Notes: generated by a model not told the origin, from the sequence alone. A DNA stretch of 7,511 nt from GWB1-37-8 sp964603935 (GCA_964603935.1 CAZRWL010000033.1:1-7511), one strand, 5' to 3'. Positions 1 to 7,254 are shown, numbered from the stretch's first letter. Made by a program: numbers and translations.

Positions 1-2
1 GT

Positions 3-125
3 GGAGGCATAAGGGATTTTTCAACCGCCTCAAATTCTGCTATATTAGAAGCTGGCTGGAAACCTTTAACTTTTTCTCGAATGTACGACGAATATGCACG
101 ATGGTGGTTTAAACTTCAGCCATAA
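3..125 (+). CDS. C-terminal end of a probable SDR-family nucleotide-sugar epimerase/dehydratase (5' truncated)
   Basis: An open frame enters from the left edge and ends at TAA 123-125, giving 40 visible residues with no internal stop. The fragment reads like the tail of an extended short-chain dehydrogenase: a segment DFSTASNSAILEAGWKP (codons from about 15 to 65) matches the usual pattern in which a late helix containing 'S.A....GWKP' precedes a final helix ending in an aromatic-rich W..W-type tail (here ARWWFKL). That is typical of GDP-mannose dehydratase, fucose synthase and GalE-like enzymes, but too little is present to name the enzyme; the NAD-binding fold and active site lie outside the window. 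The other two forward frames here give a very early stop or an unconvincing peptide. It ends 9 bases before galE, so it would be co-transcribed with it and plausibly makes a nucleotide sugar for the same glycan. I am fairly sure it is coding, less sure of the family. Confidence 0.6.
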   Translation, partial: GGIRDFSTASNSAILEAGWKPLTFSRMYDEYARWWFKLQP

Positions 126-134
126 TTTATTAAT

Positions 135-1121
135 ATGAAGATTCTAATAACGGGTGGAGCAGGGTATATAGGCGGTTTTATGGTTAAAGCGTCTTTAGAT
201 AAGGGCTACGAAGTTGTAGTTGTGGATAACTTGGAAGGGGGACATGGGGAAGCTATAGACAAAAGAGCAAGCTTTGTTGATGGTGATCTGAGAGATAAAA
301 AATTTGTTGATAGTATTTTTTCGACTCAAACGTTTGATTGCGTAGTGCATTTTGCAGGTTTTATTTCAATGGCGGAATCAGTTAATAGCCCATATCTTTA
401 TTTCAATAACAACGTAAGCACATCTTTGAATATAGTCGAAGGTATGGCTAAAAACAATGTGAGTAACTTTATTTTCTCTTCAACTGCCGGTGTTTACGGA
501 AATCCAATTAAAATACCAATTGCAGAAGATCATCCGAAAAATCCAACAAATCCATATGGAGAGAGCAAGTTAATGGCGGAGAGAATTCTTTCTTGGTATG
601 GAGAAATATTTAATTTAAATTTTGCCTGCTTGCGATATTTCAATGCATCTGGAGCGTCATCGGATGGCACGATGGGCGAAAATCATTCTCCTGAAAGTCA
701 TTTGATTCCAAACGCAATAAAATCAATACTTGATAGAACTAAATTTACCTTATATGGAAATGATTATCCTACCTCCGATGGAACGTGTATCCGAGATTAT
801 ATCCATGTTTCGGATTTGGTGAATGCGCATATTCTTGCAATTTCCAAACTCGCAACTGATGGGGGAAAATTGTTTTATAATGTTGGTACGGGTAATGGTC
901 ACTCCAATAAAGACGTGCTTGATATGGTTATGAAGGTGAGTGGCTTGGAGATTGACATAGAAAATGCGGAAAGAAGGCCGGGTGACGCGTCTATTTTAAT
1001 CGCTGATCCAACTTTAATTAAAAAAGATTTGAAATTTGAGCCTAAATATTCGGATCTTGAGACAATTGTGAGATCTGCATGGGAATGGCACAAGAAATTA
1101 AAAATGAAAAATGAAAAATGA
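135..1121 (+). CDS. galE: UDP-glucose 4-epimerase (GalE-type extended SDR)
   Basis: This cytoplasmic NAD-dependent enzyme would interconvert UDP-glucose and UDP-galactose, possibly also the N-acetylhexosamine forms. The 328 residues are close to the 338 of E. coli GalE. Visible motifs: the Rossmann glycine motif TGGAGYIG at 6-13, the NAD-binding acidic DN at 31-32, HFAG at 72-75, FSSTAGVYG at 114-122, the catalytic Tyr141-X3-Lys145 in PYGESK, RYFNASGA at 167-174, the GalE signature DGTCIRDYIHVSDL at about 215-228, and RPGD at 281-284. The position of E. coli Ser124 is Thr117, a conservative change. By eye, the E. coli Tyr299 gate position falls on Leu288. The start ATG at 135 gives MKILITGGAGYIG, the right distance from the N-terminus to the glycine motif; no Shine-Dalgarno is seen. 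The last seven residues (LKMKNEK) fall in a 7-bp repeat and look like an added tail. Its TGA overlaps the next ATG (ATGA). The family is certain; the exact substrate is not. Confidence 0.95.
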   Translation: MKILITGGAGYIGGFMVKASLDKGYEVVVVDNLEGGHGEAIDKRASFVDGDLRDKKFVDSIFSTQTFDCVVHFAGFISMAESVNSPYLYFNNNVSTSLNIVEGMAKNNVSNFIFSSTAGVYGNPIKIPIAEDHPKNPTNPYGESKLMAERILSWYGEIFNLNFACLRYFNASGASSDGTMGENHSPESHLIPNAIKSILDRTKFTLYGNDYPTSDGTCIRDYIHVSDLVNAHILAISKLATDGGKLFYNVGTGNGHSNKDVLDMVMKVSGLEIDIENAERRPGDASILIADPTLIKKDLKFEPKYSDLETIVRSAWEWHKKLKMKNEK

Positions 1122-1124
1122 AAA
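1097..1124 (+). repeat. 7-bp tandem repeat (ATGAAAA) spanning the galE stop and the next start
   Basis: Three perfect ATGAAAA units lie at 1104, 1111 and 1118, preceded by a one-mismatch unit ATTAAAA at 1097. Because 7 is not a multiple of 3, the three ATGs fall in three different frames: the first is an internal Met of GalE, the second opens a short dead-end frame stopping at 1171-1173, and the third starts the downstream exported protein. The array encodes the LKMKNEK tail of GalE and its last unit holds the ATGA stop/start overlap. It probably arose by slippage. Confidence 0.9.
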
Positions 1125-1642
1125 ATTTGTCTCTAATATTTATTCTCACCATTTTCTTATCAATTTTTTTTAATCGTCCAGTATCTGCGCAGTCCAGTTA
1201 TGTTTTGCCTTATCCTTCTTTTATGCCGGGTAGTACTTTTTACAAATTAAATCTTCTTAAAGAGAAAATAATGAAATATTGGTATTTTGGTGATTTTGGG
1301 CAATTTAATTACAATCTTAAATTGTCCGATAAATATTTGGTTGAGGCTAAAACACTATTTGAATATAAGCAGTATTTGTTAGGATATAGGGCCTTGCAAA
1401 AGTCCGATTCTTTTTTTGTAAAAATTTTACCTGCAATAGTAAGTGTAAAGATAAATGGCAAGAATATTGCTTCGAAAAAGAGAATATTGGAAGAAGCATC
1501 AGAAAAACATATAGAAACACTTGATGCGATAAGGAATAATATCCCCAACGTCTTTTTGTGGCAACCCGAAAAATCATTGCCTACGACTCTTAATTTAGAA
1601 AAAATTATTAATCGATCTATTCAGCTTCGATCAGAAATATGA
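1118..1642 (+). CDS. Small exported protein, DUF5667-like
   Basis: This 174-residue protein has no assigned function. It opens with a clear signal peptide: Lys at 2, a hydrophobic core at about 4-18, and a VSA-Q cleavage site after Ala24. No lipobox cysteine is present, so it should be released or held by contacts outside the membrane. Just after cleavage comes YVLPYPSFMPGSTFYKLNLL (28-47), which resembles the opening of DUF5667 proteins (pattern LPYPG.LPd.plY.LK.lrD); the following segment to about 95 (lsDKYLVEAKTLFEYKQY) fits the helical, 'adkrl.ea..l...g.y'-type continuation. The rest is predicted mainly helical and charged, then an Asn/Pro-rich tail. I chose ATG 1118, which overlaps the galE stop as ATGA; its own TGA overlaps the next ATG the same way. 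Such tight coupling places it in the glycan operon, where it might be an acceptor or accessory factor; that is inference. It could instead be a family of its own. Confidence 0.75.
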   Translation: MKNLSLIFILTIFLSIFFNRPVSAQSSYVLPYPSFMPGSTFYKLNLLKEKIMKYWYFGDFGQFNYNLKLSDKYLVEAKTLFEYKQYLLGYRALQKSDSFFVKILPAIVSVKINGKNIASKKRILEEASEKHIETLDAIRNNIPNVFLWQPEKSLPTTLNLEKIINRSIQLRSEI

Positions 1643-2754
1643 AAAAAATGGCAGTACTTTTATATGGTCTATTTTTATTGTTATTTTCTATTTTCTCTTA
1701 TGCTTTTGTCGACCCAAATCTTTCTTATTTGAAAAATATTTACTCTGGTTTTGCATTCTCAAACAGGCCTTTAGCAACGTTTTTTTATGGAATATCCGTA
1801 ATTATATTTTTTATTTTTTACGGGTTTTTCATCTGGTTGGGGCTGAAAAAGAAATTGCAAATAAGAGAAATATTAACATTAATAGCAATTACTGCCGGAG
1901 CATTATTTTTTTCATATCCCGCTATACTCTCTTATGATATTTTTAATTACGTCACGACTTCGAAAGTATTATTTTTTTATCACGAGAATCCTTATGTAAT
2001 CATGCCGATTGAGTTTGCAGGCGATCCGCTTTTGGGATTTACCCGTGCGGCAAACAAGACAGCCTTGTATGGTCCATTTTGGATACTGTTAGCAGGAGTA
2101 CCCAATTTATTGGGATTTGAAAATTTCATTATTACACTTTTTAGCTTCAAGCTTTTTATTGTAGTTTTTTATTTTTTTACAGTTTTTTTTGTCTGGAAAC
2201 TGTCGAAAAATGTTATTTCTGTAATCTTATTTGCTCTTAATCCGCTCGTAATTATAGAGACATTAGTGAGTGCACATAATGATGTTGTCATGATGTTTTT
2301 AGTGCTTTTTTCTTTTTTTCTTTTAACCAAGAAAAAAATATTTTTAGGAGTAGGTTTTTTTACTTTATCTATCCTAATCAAATATTCAACCATACTCCTG
2401 ATTCCTGTATTTGCGTATCTTGCTTGGAGATTAATTAAAAATAGAGAAATTGACTGGACGAAGATTTATCTTTCATCCTCGCTGCTAATGCTAGCTGCGT
2501 TTTTGCTTTCCCCAATTCGGGAAGAGATTTATCCATGGTATTCTATATGGTTTATTGCCTTTGCTTTTTTAACATTAAATAAAAAAATATTATTATACAT
2601 ATCTATTGCTTTTTCTCTTAGCCTGCTTTTTAGATATACTCCGTATATGATTGCGGGAACATATGCGGGCTTAACGCCATTTGCAAAAGAAATAATTTCC
2701 TTTGCTCCTCCGGTATTAGTTTTTGCATATTATGTTCTTAAAAAGAAAGTTTGA
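1639..2754 (+). CDS. Polytopic GT-C-type glycosyltransferase, resembling MptB/GT87-like polyprenol-phosphate mannosyltransferases
   Basis: This 371-residue integral membrane protein has roughly 10-12 hydrophobic stretches by eye. Visible motifs in order: SYDIFNY at 98-104, in the first large outer loop where GT-C enzymes carry their catalytic acid (candidate Asp100); HENPY at 115-119; ALYGPFW at 142-148; FALNPLVIIE at 198-207 followed by SAHND at 211-215; ILIKYS at 245-250; and YPWYSIWF at 298-305. The combination D-(I)-(F)-NY, NPY, YGP.W, NPL..E and HND is what I know from the MptB-like and GT87/DUF2029 group, which transfer sugars, often mannose, from polyprenyl phosphate outside the membrane. 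The sugar and acceptor here are unknown. ATG 1639 overlaps the preceding stop (ATGA); a second in-frame ATG sits at 1648, but the first is favoured by the overlap. It overlaps the next gene by 23 bases. It is short for the family, without an obvious C-terminal soluble domain. Confidence 0.82.
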   Translation: MKKMAVLLYGLFLLLFSIFSYAFVDPNLSYLKNIYSGFAFSNRPLATFFYGISVIIFFIFYGFFIWLGLKKKLQIREILTLIAITAGALFFSYPAILSYDIFNYVTTSKVLFFYHENPYVIMPIEFAGDPLLGFTRAANKTALYGPFWILLAGVPNLLGFENFIITLFSFKLFIVVFYFFTVFFVWKLSKNVISVILFALNPLVIIETLVSAHNDVVMMFLVLFSFFLLTKKKIFLGVGFFTLSILIKYSTILLIPVFAYLAWRLIKNREIDWTKIYLSSSLLMLAAFLLSPIREEIYPWYSIWFIAFAFLTLNKKILLYISIAFSLSLLFRYTPYMIAGTYAGLTPFAKEIISFAPPVLVFAYYVLKKKV

Positions 2755-4342
2755 GATTTTTCTTCTAATTATTTTTTTCCTTTTTTCTTTCTGGCTTATG
2801 GATAAGTCATTTGGTTACAATGGGAACAAGCATGATTTTCGTATTGCAAGGCACCAAATAGGAGACTTTGGGCTTCATTTATCCCTAATTCGGTCCTTTT
2901 CTTGGGGAAATAATTTCCCGGTGGAATCTCCATTTTTTCCCGGTAGACCGTTGCCATATCATTATTATTTCGATTTGCTTGTGGGATCTTTGGAGAAAAT
3001 TGGATTACGTATAGACGTAGCATTTAATGGAGTTAGCATAATTTCATTTATGGCACTTCTTTTTTTAATATATAAGTTGCCGCAATTGATCTTTAGAAAA
3101 AGCAAATTATTGGGAGTGTTGTCTGTTATATTATTTATATTTCACAGCAATCTTACATTCATTGATTTTTTTAAGGAAAAAGGATTAGCGCTTTCAATTT
3201 TTAAAGATTTTTGGTTGCTACCGGACTATATCCATAAAGGTCCATTTGATGGATCAGTGATTTCCACTTTTTTTACTTTAAATGTCTATTTAAATCAGCG
3301 GCACTTAATTGCTGCATTCGCAATAAGCTTAGCTGTGATTTATTTTTTGTTGTCGAAGTTAATGAAATCAGGAAAAATTTCCAATAAAACGTTGATTTTA
3401 TTAGGATTGCTTTTGGGAATTTTGTCCAGAGTGCATGCGCTCACATTTTTCTCAACATCGGTCGTTTTATTTTTCCTCCTTATTCTCTTCAAGCGTTCAC
3501 GTCTTCTCCTCTTTCTTTTTATTCCCGCATTAATAGTTTTTTTCTTTCATGCGAAAGATATTGTTGGGCAGGATGTTGGTCATGTTTTTTATAATCTCGG
3601 ATTTATATCTCAAAGGCCCGTATCATTTATAAATTTTAGCTATTATTGGATAATGAACTTGGGAGTAGCGATTGTTCTTATTCCGCTTGGTGTTTTTTTG
3701 TCGGGAAAAAAACAAAAATTAATTTTTTTAAGCGTACTTTCCCTATTTTTAATAGGAAATATGCTTCAGTTAAGCTTTCTAATGAACCACAACCATTCTC
3801 TTTTTAACTTCTTCATAATTTTTGCCAACTTCTACATTGCCTATTTTTTGTTAGTTTTAATATGTAAATATAAAAATTTTATAGGGGTGGCAGTATTTAT
3901 TTTTATTTTCTTGTTGTTAACCGTGTCGGGAGCGATAGATCTGATGGCTGTGAAGAATGATTTTCAAATTAGCTTAAAAGATGCGCCGCCAAATAAATTT
4001 ATGCAATGGGTAAAGACAAATACTAAAAAAAATGATATTTTTTTGGCAAAACAAGAAATTCTTGATCCCGTTACTCTTTCAGGTAGAAAAAATTATCTGG
4101 GCCACTCATATTACCTTTCTGTAATGGGTTATAACTATTCAAAAAGGTTAAGTAATGCCAAATCATTTTATGAAGCAAAGGATTTAAAGACTATTAAAGA
4201 AATGCGAAAGGAGAGGATCACGTATATGGTTGTTCCCGTAAAACCCGTCGCTGATTTTAATTACAATGTAAGTTTAATTTATCTTGATAAACAGCTGCAG
4301 AAAGCGTATGAAGACAGTGATATTGCAGTATATAAATTATGA
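2732..4342 (+). CDS. Polytopic GT-C-like membrane protein with an extracytoplasmic C-terminal domain
   Basis: The protein has 536 residues from the chosen start. An upstream in-frame TTG at 2723 would add three residues, but ATG 2732 is the stronger codon and gives MFLKRKF, a typical positive start ahead of the first membrane segment (8-23). A large first outer loop carries IGDFGLHLSLIRSF (43-56) and FPGRPLPYHYYFDLL (69-83); Asp45 and His49 are candidates for the acid and partner residue of a GT-C active site. Later motifs are LNQRHLIAAFA (187-197), LSRVHALTF (231-239) and MNHNHSLFNFF (351-361). About 11 hydrophobic segments run to about 402. The remaining roughly 130 residues are hydrophilic, starting DAPPNKFMQWVKTNTKKNDIFL, and resemble the soluble tail found on many large membrane glycosyltransferases ('..W....Tp.davfl..'). 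I do not recognise a named family; donor and acceptor are unknown. The stop overlaps the next ATG as ATGA. Confidence 0.78.
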   Translation: MFLKRKFEIFLLIIFFLFSFWLMDKSFGYNGNKHDFRIARHQIGDFGLHLSLIRSFSWGNNFPVESPFFPGRPLPYHYYFDLLVGSLEKIGLRIDVAFNGVSIISFMALLFLIYKLPQLIFRKSKLLGVLSVILFIFHSNLTFIDFFKEKGLALSIFKDFWLLPDYIHKGPFDGSVISTFFTLNVYLNQRHLIAAFAISLAVIYFLLSKLMKSGKISNKTLILLGLLLGILSRVHALTFFSTSVVLFFLLILFKRSRLLLFLFIPALIVFFFHAKDIVGQDVGHVFYNLGFISQRPVSFINFSYYWIMNLGVAIVLIPLGVFLSGKKQKLIFLSVLSLFLIGNMLQLSFLMNHNHSLFNFFIIFANFYIAYFLLVLICKYKNFIGVAVFIFIFLLLTVSGAIDLMAVKNDFQISLKDAPPNKFMQWVKTNTKKNDIFLAKQEILDPVTLSGRKNYLGHSYYLSVMGYNYSKRLSNAKSFYEAKDLKTIKEMRKERITYMVVPVKPVADFNYNVSLIYLDKQLQKAYEDSDIAVYKL

Positions 4343-5586
4343 AACGTTTTTTGCCGTCTGTAATTATTTTTACTGTTGTTTTTGTCATTTATTTCGCGGT
4401 GGGGACTAACTATACTTTTAGGCCAAAATGGGCTGTAGATTATTTTAATCCAATGGCACAGTCTTTGATGCACTTCCGCCTGGACATTCAAAATCCCGGA
4501 CAAACGCATGATTTGATTAAATATCAGGATAAGTGGTATACCCCTTGGGGGGTTTTACCGGCAATCTTACTTATTCCAATACAGCTTTTAAAAGGGAGAT
4601 TTGTTCCCACCCTTTATCTCTCCTTATTGTTTTCAAGCGCCACTACCATAATTGTATTTCTCTTGTTGAAGCGTTTGCAGAAAGAGTTCCTTCACAATCT
4701 CACAACGGCAGGCATATATGCAATACTTGCTTTGTTTACTTTTGGAACAGTACAATTTTACGTTGGCACTTTGGGAAGCGTATGGCATGTTAATCAAATC
4801 GTGTCTTCTTTCTTTGGTGCGGTGGGCATTTTTATTATTCTTAAAAAGAACCGATCTCCAATCGATTACTTTTTTTCATCTCTATTTTTTGGTATAGGAT
4901 TTTTGGGTAGGCCTACTTTAATATTCTTACTCTCATTACCAATCTCTCTTTTCATGTTTGATTTGTTTATAGATAGAAAATTATATTTGGATAAAAAAAT
5001 AAAATACATAAAACAAGCATTAATTATTTTTATATTGCCAATCTCTCTATTTTGTTCAGTTTTTTTTCTCTATAACTATGTTAGATTCGAAAATATTTTT
5101 CAAACTGGATATGACTATATTCAAGAGTCTGGTAATCTGCAAGAGATAAGGGTGAAAAATGGCTTAAGTTCATTGAGGAACATTCCTCAAAATGCATGGT
5201 ATCTGCTCTTTGAGTTTCCAAGGCTGCAAGTTGATAAGAATAATATTATTTTCAATTTTAATCTTTATGGGAATTCAATATTTTTTCTAAGTCCGCCATT
5301 TTTAACTATTTTCTTGGCACCTCTTGTTATCAGAAAGAAAGGAGAGATTCAGATTAATCCCCTTATAGCTTCCTTGTGGATCGCTGTATTTGCGACTATA
5401 ATTCCGATTCTCATGCATTATAGCAGTGGATGGATGCAATTTGGTTACAGATACTCTTTAGATATTGCAGTTTTGCTATTGTTACTTTCTGTGTTCGGGA
5501 TCAAAGGAAAATTGAGCGCTCTGTATATATTGGGGATTATATTTTCAATTACAATGTACATGTTGGGAATTAGATCTCTTATGTAA
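4339..5586 (+). CDS. Polytopic GT-C-like (PMT/ArnT superfamily style) membrane protein
   Basis: This 415-residue membrane protein has about ten hydrophobic segments. After the first segment (5-22) the outer loop holds WAVDYFNPMAQSLMHFRLDI (31-50), where Asp34 is a candidate catalytic acid, then HDLIKYQDKWYTPWGVLPAI (57-76), which matches the 'hD....dG..Y.p.gplPa' loop seen in a widespread group of uncharacterised bacterial GT-C proteins. Further along are GSVWHVNQIV (146-155), GRPTLIFLLSLP (190-201), NYVRFENIFQTGYDY (246-260) and GWMQFGYRYSLDIA (364-377), the latter two being hallmarks ('NY.RFGn.f..GY', 'fG.RY.ld') of the same group. No large soluble domain is present. The start ATG 4339 overlaps the previous TGA; the protein ends in TAA three bases before the next gene. 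A shorter open frame in another phase (4533-4793) is a shadow of this gene. A glycosyl transfer role is inferred from fold-like features and neighbours, not shown. Confidence 0.78.
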   Translation: MKRFLPSVIIFTVVFVIYFAVGTNYTFRPKWAVDYFNPMAQSLMHFRLDIQNPGQTHDLIKYQDKWYTPWGVLPAILLIPIQLLKGRFVPTLYLSLLFSSATTIIVFLLLKRLQKEFLHNLTTAGIYAILALFTFGTVQFYVGTLGSVWHVNQIVSSFFGAVGIFIILKKNRSPIDYFFSSLFFGIGFLGRPTLIFLLSLPISLFMFDLFIDRKLYLDKKIKYIKQALIIFILPISLFCSVFFLYNYVRFENIFQTGYDYIQESGNLQEIRVKNGLSSLRNIPQNAWYLLFEFPRLQVDKNNIIFNFNLYGNSIFFLSPPFLTIFLAPLVIRKKGEIQINPLIASLWIAVFATIIPILMHYSSGWMQFGYRYSLDIAVLLLLLSVFGIKGKLSALYILGIIFSITMYMLGIRSLM

Positions 5587-5589
5587 TCC

Positions 5590-7254
5590 ATGAAAAATAA
5601 ACTAAAATTTTTATTGCCAATTATTATTGCTGCAGTTTTCGGTGTTATCGCGGGATTTCCTCTTCTGCACAGGGGTTTGCCTCCGACACACGATGGGGAA
5701 TACCATGTTATTCGATTCTACGAATTCGAGAAAGTCCTAAGAAGTGGAAGTTGGTATCCCCGTTGGGCTCCTGATTTAAACCATGGTTATGGTGTTCCGC
5801 TTTTTAACTATGTCTATCCCTTGCCAAATTATGTTGCCTCTGCTTTGCACGTATTTGGCGTGAATTTTATTGATGCTTTTAAGATCAATATGGTTTTAGC
5901 AACAATAATTGGCTCAGTATTTTTTTACTTATGGGCAAAGCAATTTTGGGGGAATTTAGGAGGCATTGCTTCTTCGGTTTTTTATACTTTTTCCCCCTAT
6001 CATTTTGTGGATATTTACATAAGAGGTTCTGTGGGTGAGGTATGGGCGCTTGCGTTTTTTCCGGCATTTTTATGGGCATATACAAGATTTGTTAAATCTA
6101 GGCAAAAAATATTTTTAATATTTTCATCATTATTCCTTGGACTAATAATCTTTTCTCATAATATTCTAGCTTTAATGTTTTTCATTTTTTCCTTGTCGTA
6201 CGTTACTTTTTCGATTTGTATGGAAAAGAACAAAAAATACTTAATAATTAATACTTTTTACTTACTAGTGCTTGGTCTTGGATTGTCTGCAATTTTCTGG
6301 TTGCCTGCCCTATATGAGACAAAATATGTAACGGGATTGCAAATTTTTGACGTCTCTTCTCATTTTCCGCAACTATATCAGCTTCTAATTCCTTCTTGGG
6401 GATCAGGTTTCAGCGGGGCGGGTTTGCAGCAAGAGCTCTCTTTTCAAATTGGTATTGCTAATTTAATTGCTGTCTTATTAAGTTTAATTGCAATACTTCT
6501 TCGTCGCAAAGTGAATATAATTATTTTGTTTTTGACTTGGTTTGTTTTTATTTTTTATTTAATGCTAAATATTTCTTTGCCGATATGGAAAGCGGCTCCC
6601 TTTATGAATTATTTTCAATTTCCATGGAGATTGTTGAGCCTTGAAATGTTTTTTGCGTCTTTCCTGGCGGGGAGTATTTTCTCTTTAAATATCAAGAATA
6701 AGTTTATAAATTTATTTCTTGCAATTCTCCTAATATTTATAGCGTTTATTTTAGGAATAGGATATACTAAGCCGGCCTATTATCATGATAGGACTGATGA
6801 TTATTATACCTCTAGATCTAATTTTATTGATGGGACAAATAGCATAGGTAATGTTTTTAATACAATTTGGTTTAATCAAAATCTTAAAAAACATAGTGAG
6901 AGAATCATGATTGGTAATGGCCGGCTTAAATCCTCGGTTATAAAGCCAACAAATCACATATATTCCGTTTCGATTATTTCGGAATCAAAAATAACAATTA
7001 ATATCGCTTATTTTCCTTCATGGACAGTATTTATTGACGGAAAGAAAACAACAACGAGACAAGATGTCAACGGATTAATCTCACTTACCGCATCCCCGGG
7101 CAATCATTTAATCGAGCTAAAATTTGAGGATACGCCGATAAGAACAGTCGCCAATCTTATATTTTTGGCGTCATTTTTTTCCATAATGTTTTATGGTATT
7201 AAGTGGTATAATTTTTATAAGTTGAGTAATTATGAAGGAAAAAAAGAAAGATAA
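5590..7254 (+). CDS. Large membrane protein of the '6-pyruvoyl-tetrahydropterin synthase-related' (PF10131-like) type with a YfhO-like C-terminal domain
   Basis: The protein has 554 residues. The N-terminal loop after the first membrane segment holds the family pattern very clearly: HDGEYHVIRFYEF (34-46), YPRWAPDLNHGYGVPLFNY (56-74) and YPLPNY (76-81), then YIRGSVGEVWALAFFPAFLW (143-162), SHNILALM (189-196) and YFQFPWRLLSLE (341-352). This is the PTPS-related membrane domain; despite the name nothing suggests pterin chemistry, and the architecture is that of GT-C glycosyltransferases with Asp35 as candidate acid. About 12 membrane segments run to about 391; then roughly 125 extracytoplasmic residues; then one last segment at about 516-537 and a basic tail. 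The soluble part contains AYFPSWTVFIDGKK (473-486) and LTASPGNHLIELKFED (499-514), a beta-rich pattern like the C-terminal domain of YfhO ('GW.vyvDGk', 'paG.H.v...y'). ATG 5590 starts 3 bases after the previous TAA; the next gene overlaps its end by 23 bases. Confidence 0.85.
   Translation: MKNKLKFLLPIIIAAVFGVIAGFPLLHRGLPPTHDGEYHVIRFYEFEKVLRSGSWYPRWAPDLNHGYGVPLFNYVYPLPNYVASALHVFGVNFIDAFKINMVLATIIGSVFFYLWAKQFWGNLGGIASSVFYTFSPYHFVDIYIRGSVGEVWALAFFPAFLWAYTRFVKSRQKIFLIFSSLFLGLIIFSHNILALMFFIFSLSYVTFSICMEKNKKYLIINTFYLLVLGLGLSAIFWLPALYETKYVTGLQIFDVSSHFPQLYQLLIPSWGSGFSGAGLQQELSFQIGIANLIAVLLSLIAILLRRKVNIIILFLTWFVFIFYLMLNISLPIWKAAPFMNYFQFPWRLLSLEMFFASFLAGSIFSLNIKNKFINLFLAILLIFIAFILGIGYTKPAYYHDRTDDYYTSRSNFIDGTNSIGNVFNTIWFNQNLKKHSERIMIGNGRLKSSVIKPTNHIYSVSIISESKITINIAYFPSWTVFIDGKKTTTRQDVNGLISLTASPGNHLIELKFEDTPIRTVANLIFLASFFSIMFYGIKWYNFYKLSNYEGKKER

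Noticed and set aside
876..881. TATAAT, a possible -10 box
   Set aside because: It lies inside galE (codons for FYNV), has no -35 element at a proper distance, and no gene starts nearby. A similar match near 3589 codes for FYNL in the same way.
899..1093. Minus-strand open frames within galE and the other genes
   Set aside because: They are antisense shadows of well-supported genes, with no recognisable motifs.
2183..2190. Run of eight T's, possible frameshift or programmed slippage site
   Set aside because: The gene stays open through it with conserved motifs on both sides, and long T runs are expected where Phe-rich membrane segments are encoded in AT-rich DNA.
2313..2338. Perfect inverted repeat TTTTTTTC / GAAAAAAA with a 10-base loop, resembling a terminator
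   Set aside because: The stem is almost all A-T, it lies well inside an intact membrane-protein gene, and it simply encodes a Phe/Leu stretch followed by lysines.
4533..4793. 86-codon open frame on the + strand
   Set aside because: It is fully inside the 4339-5586 gene in another phase and its peptide shows no family features; the host gene has clear conserved motifs.
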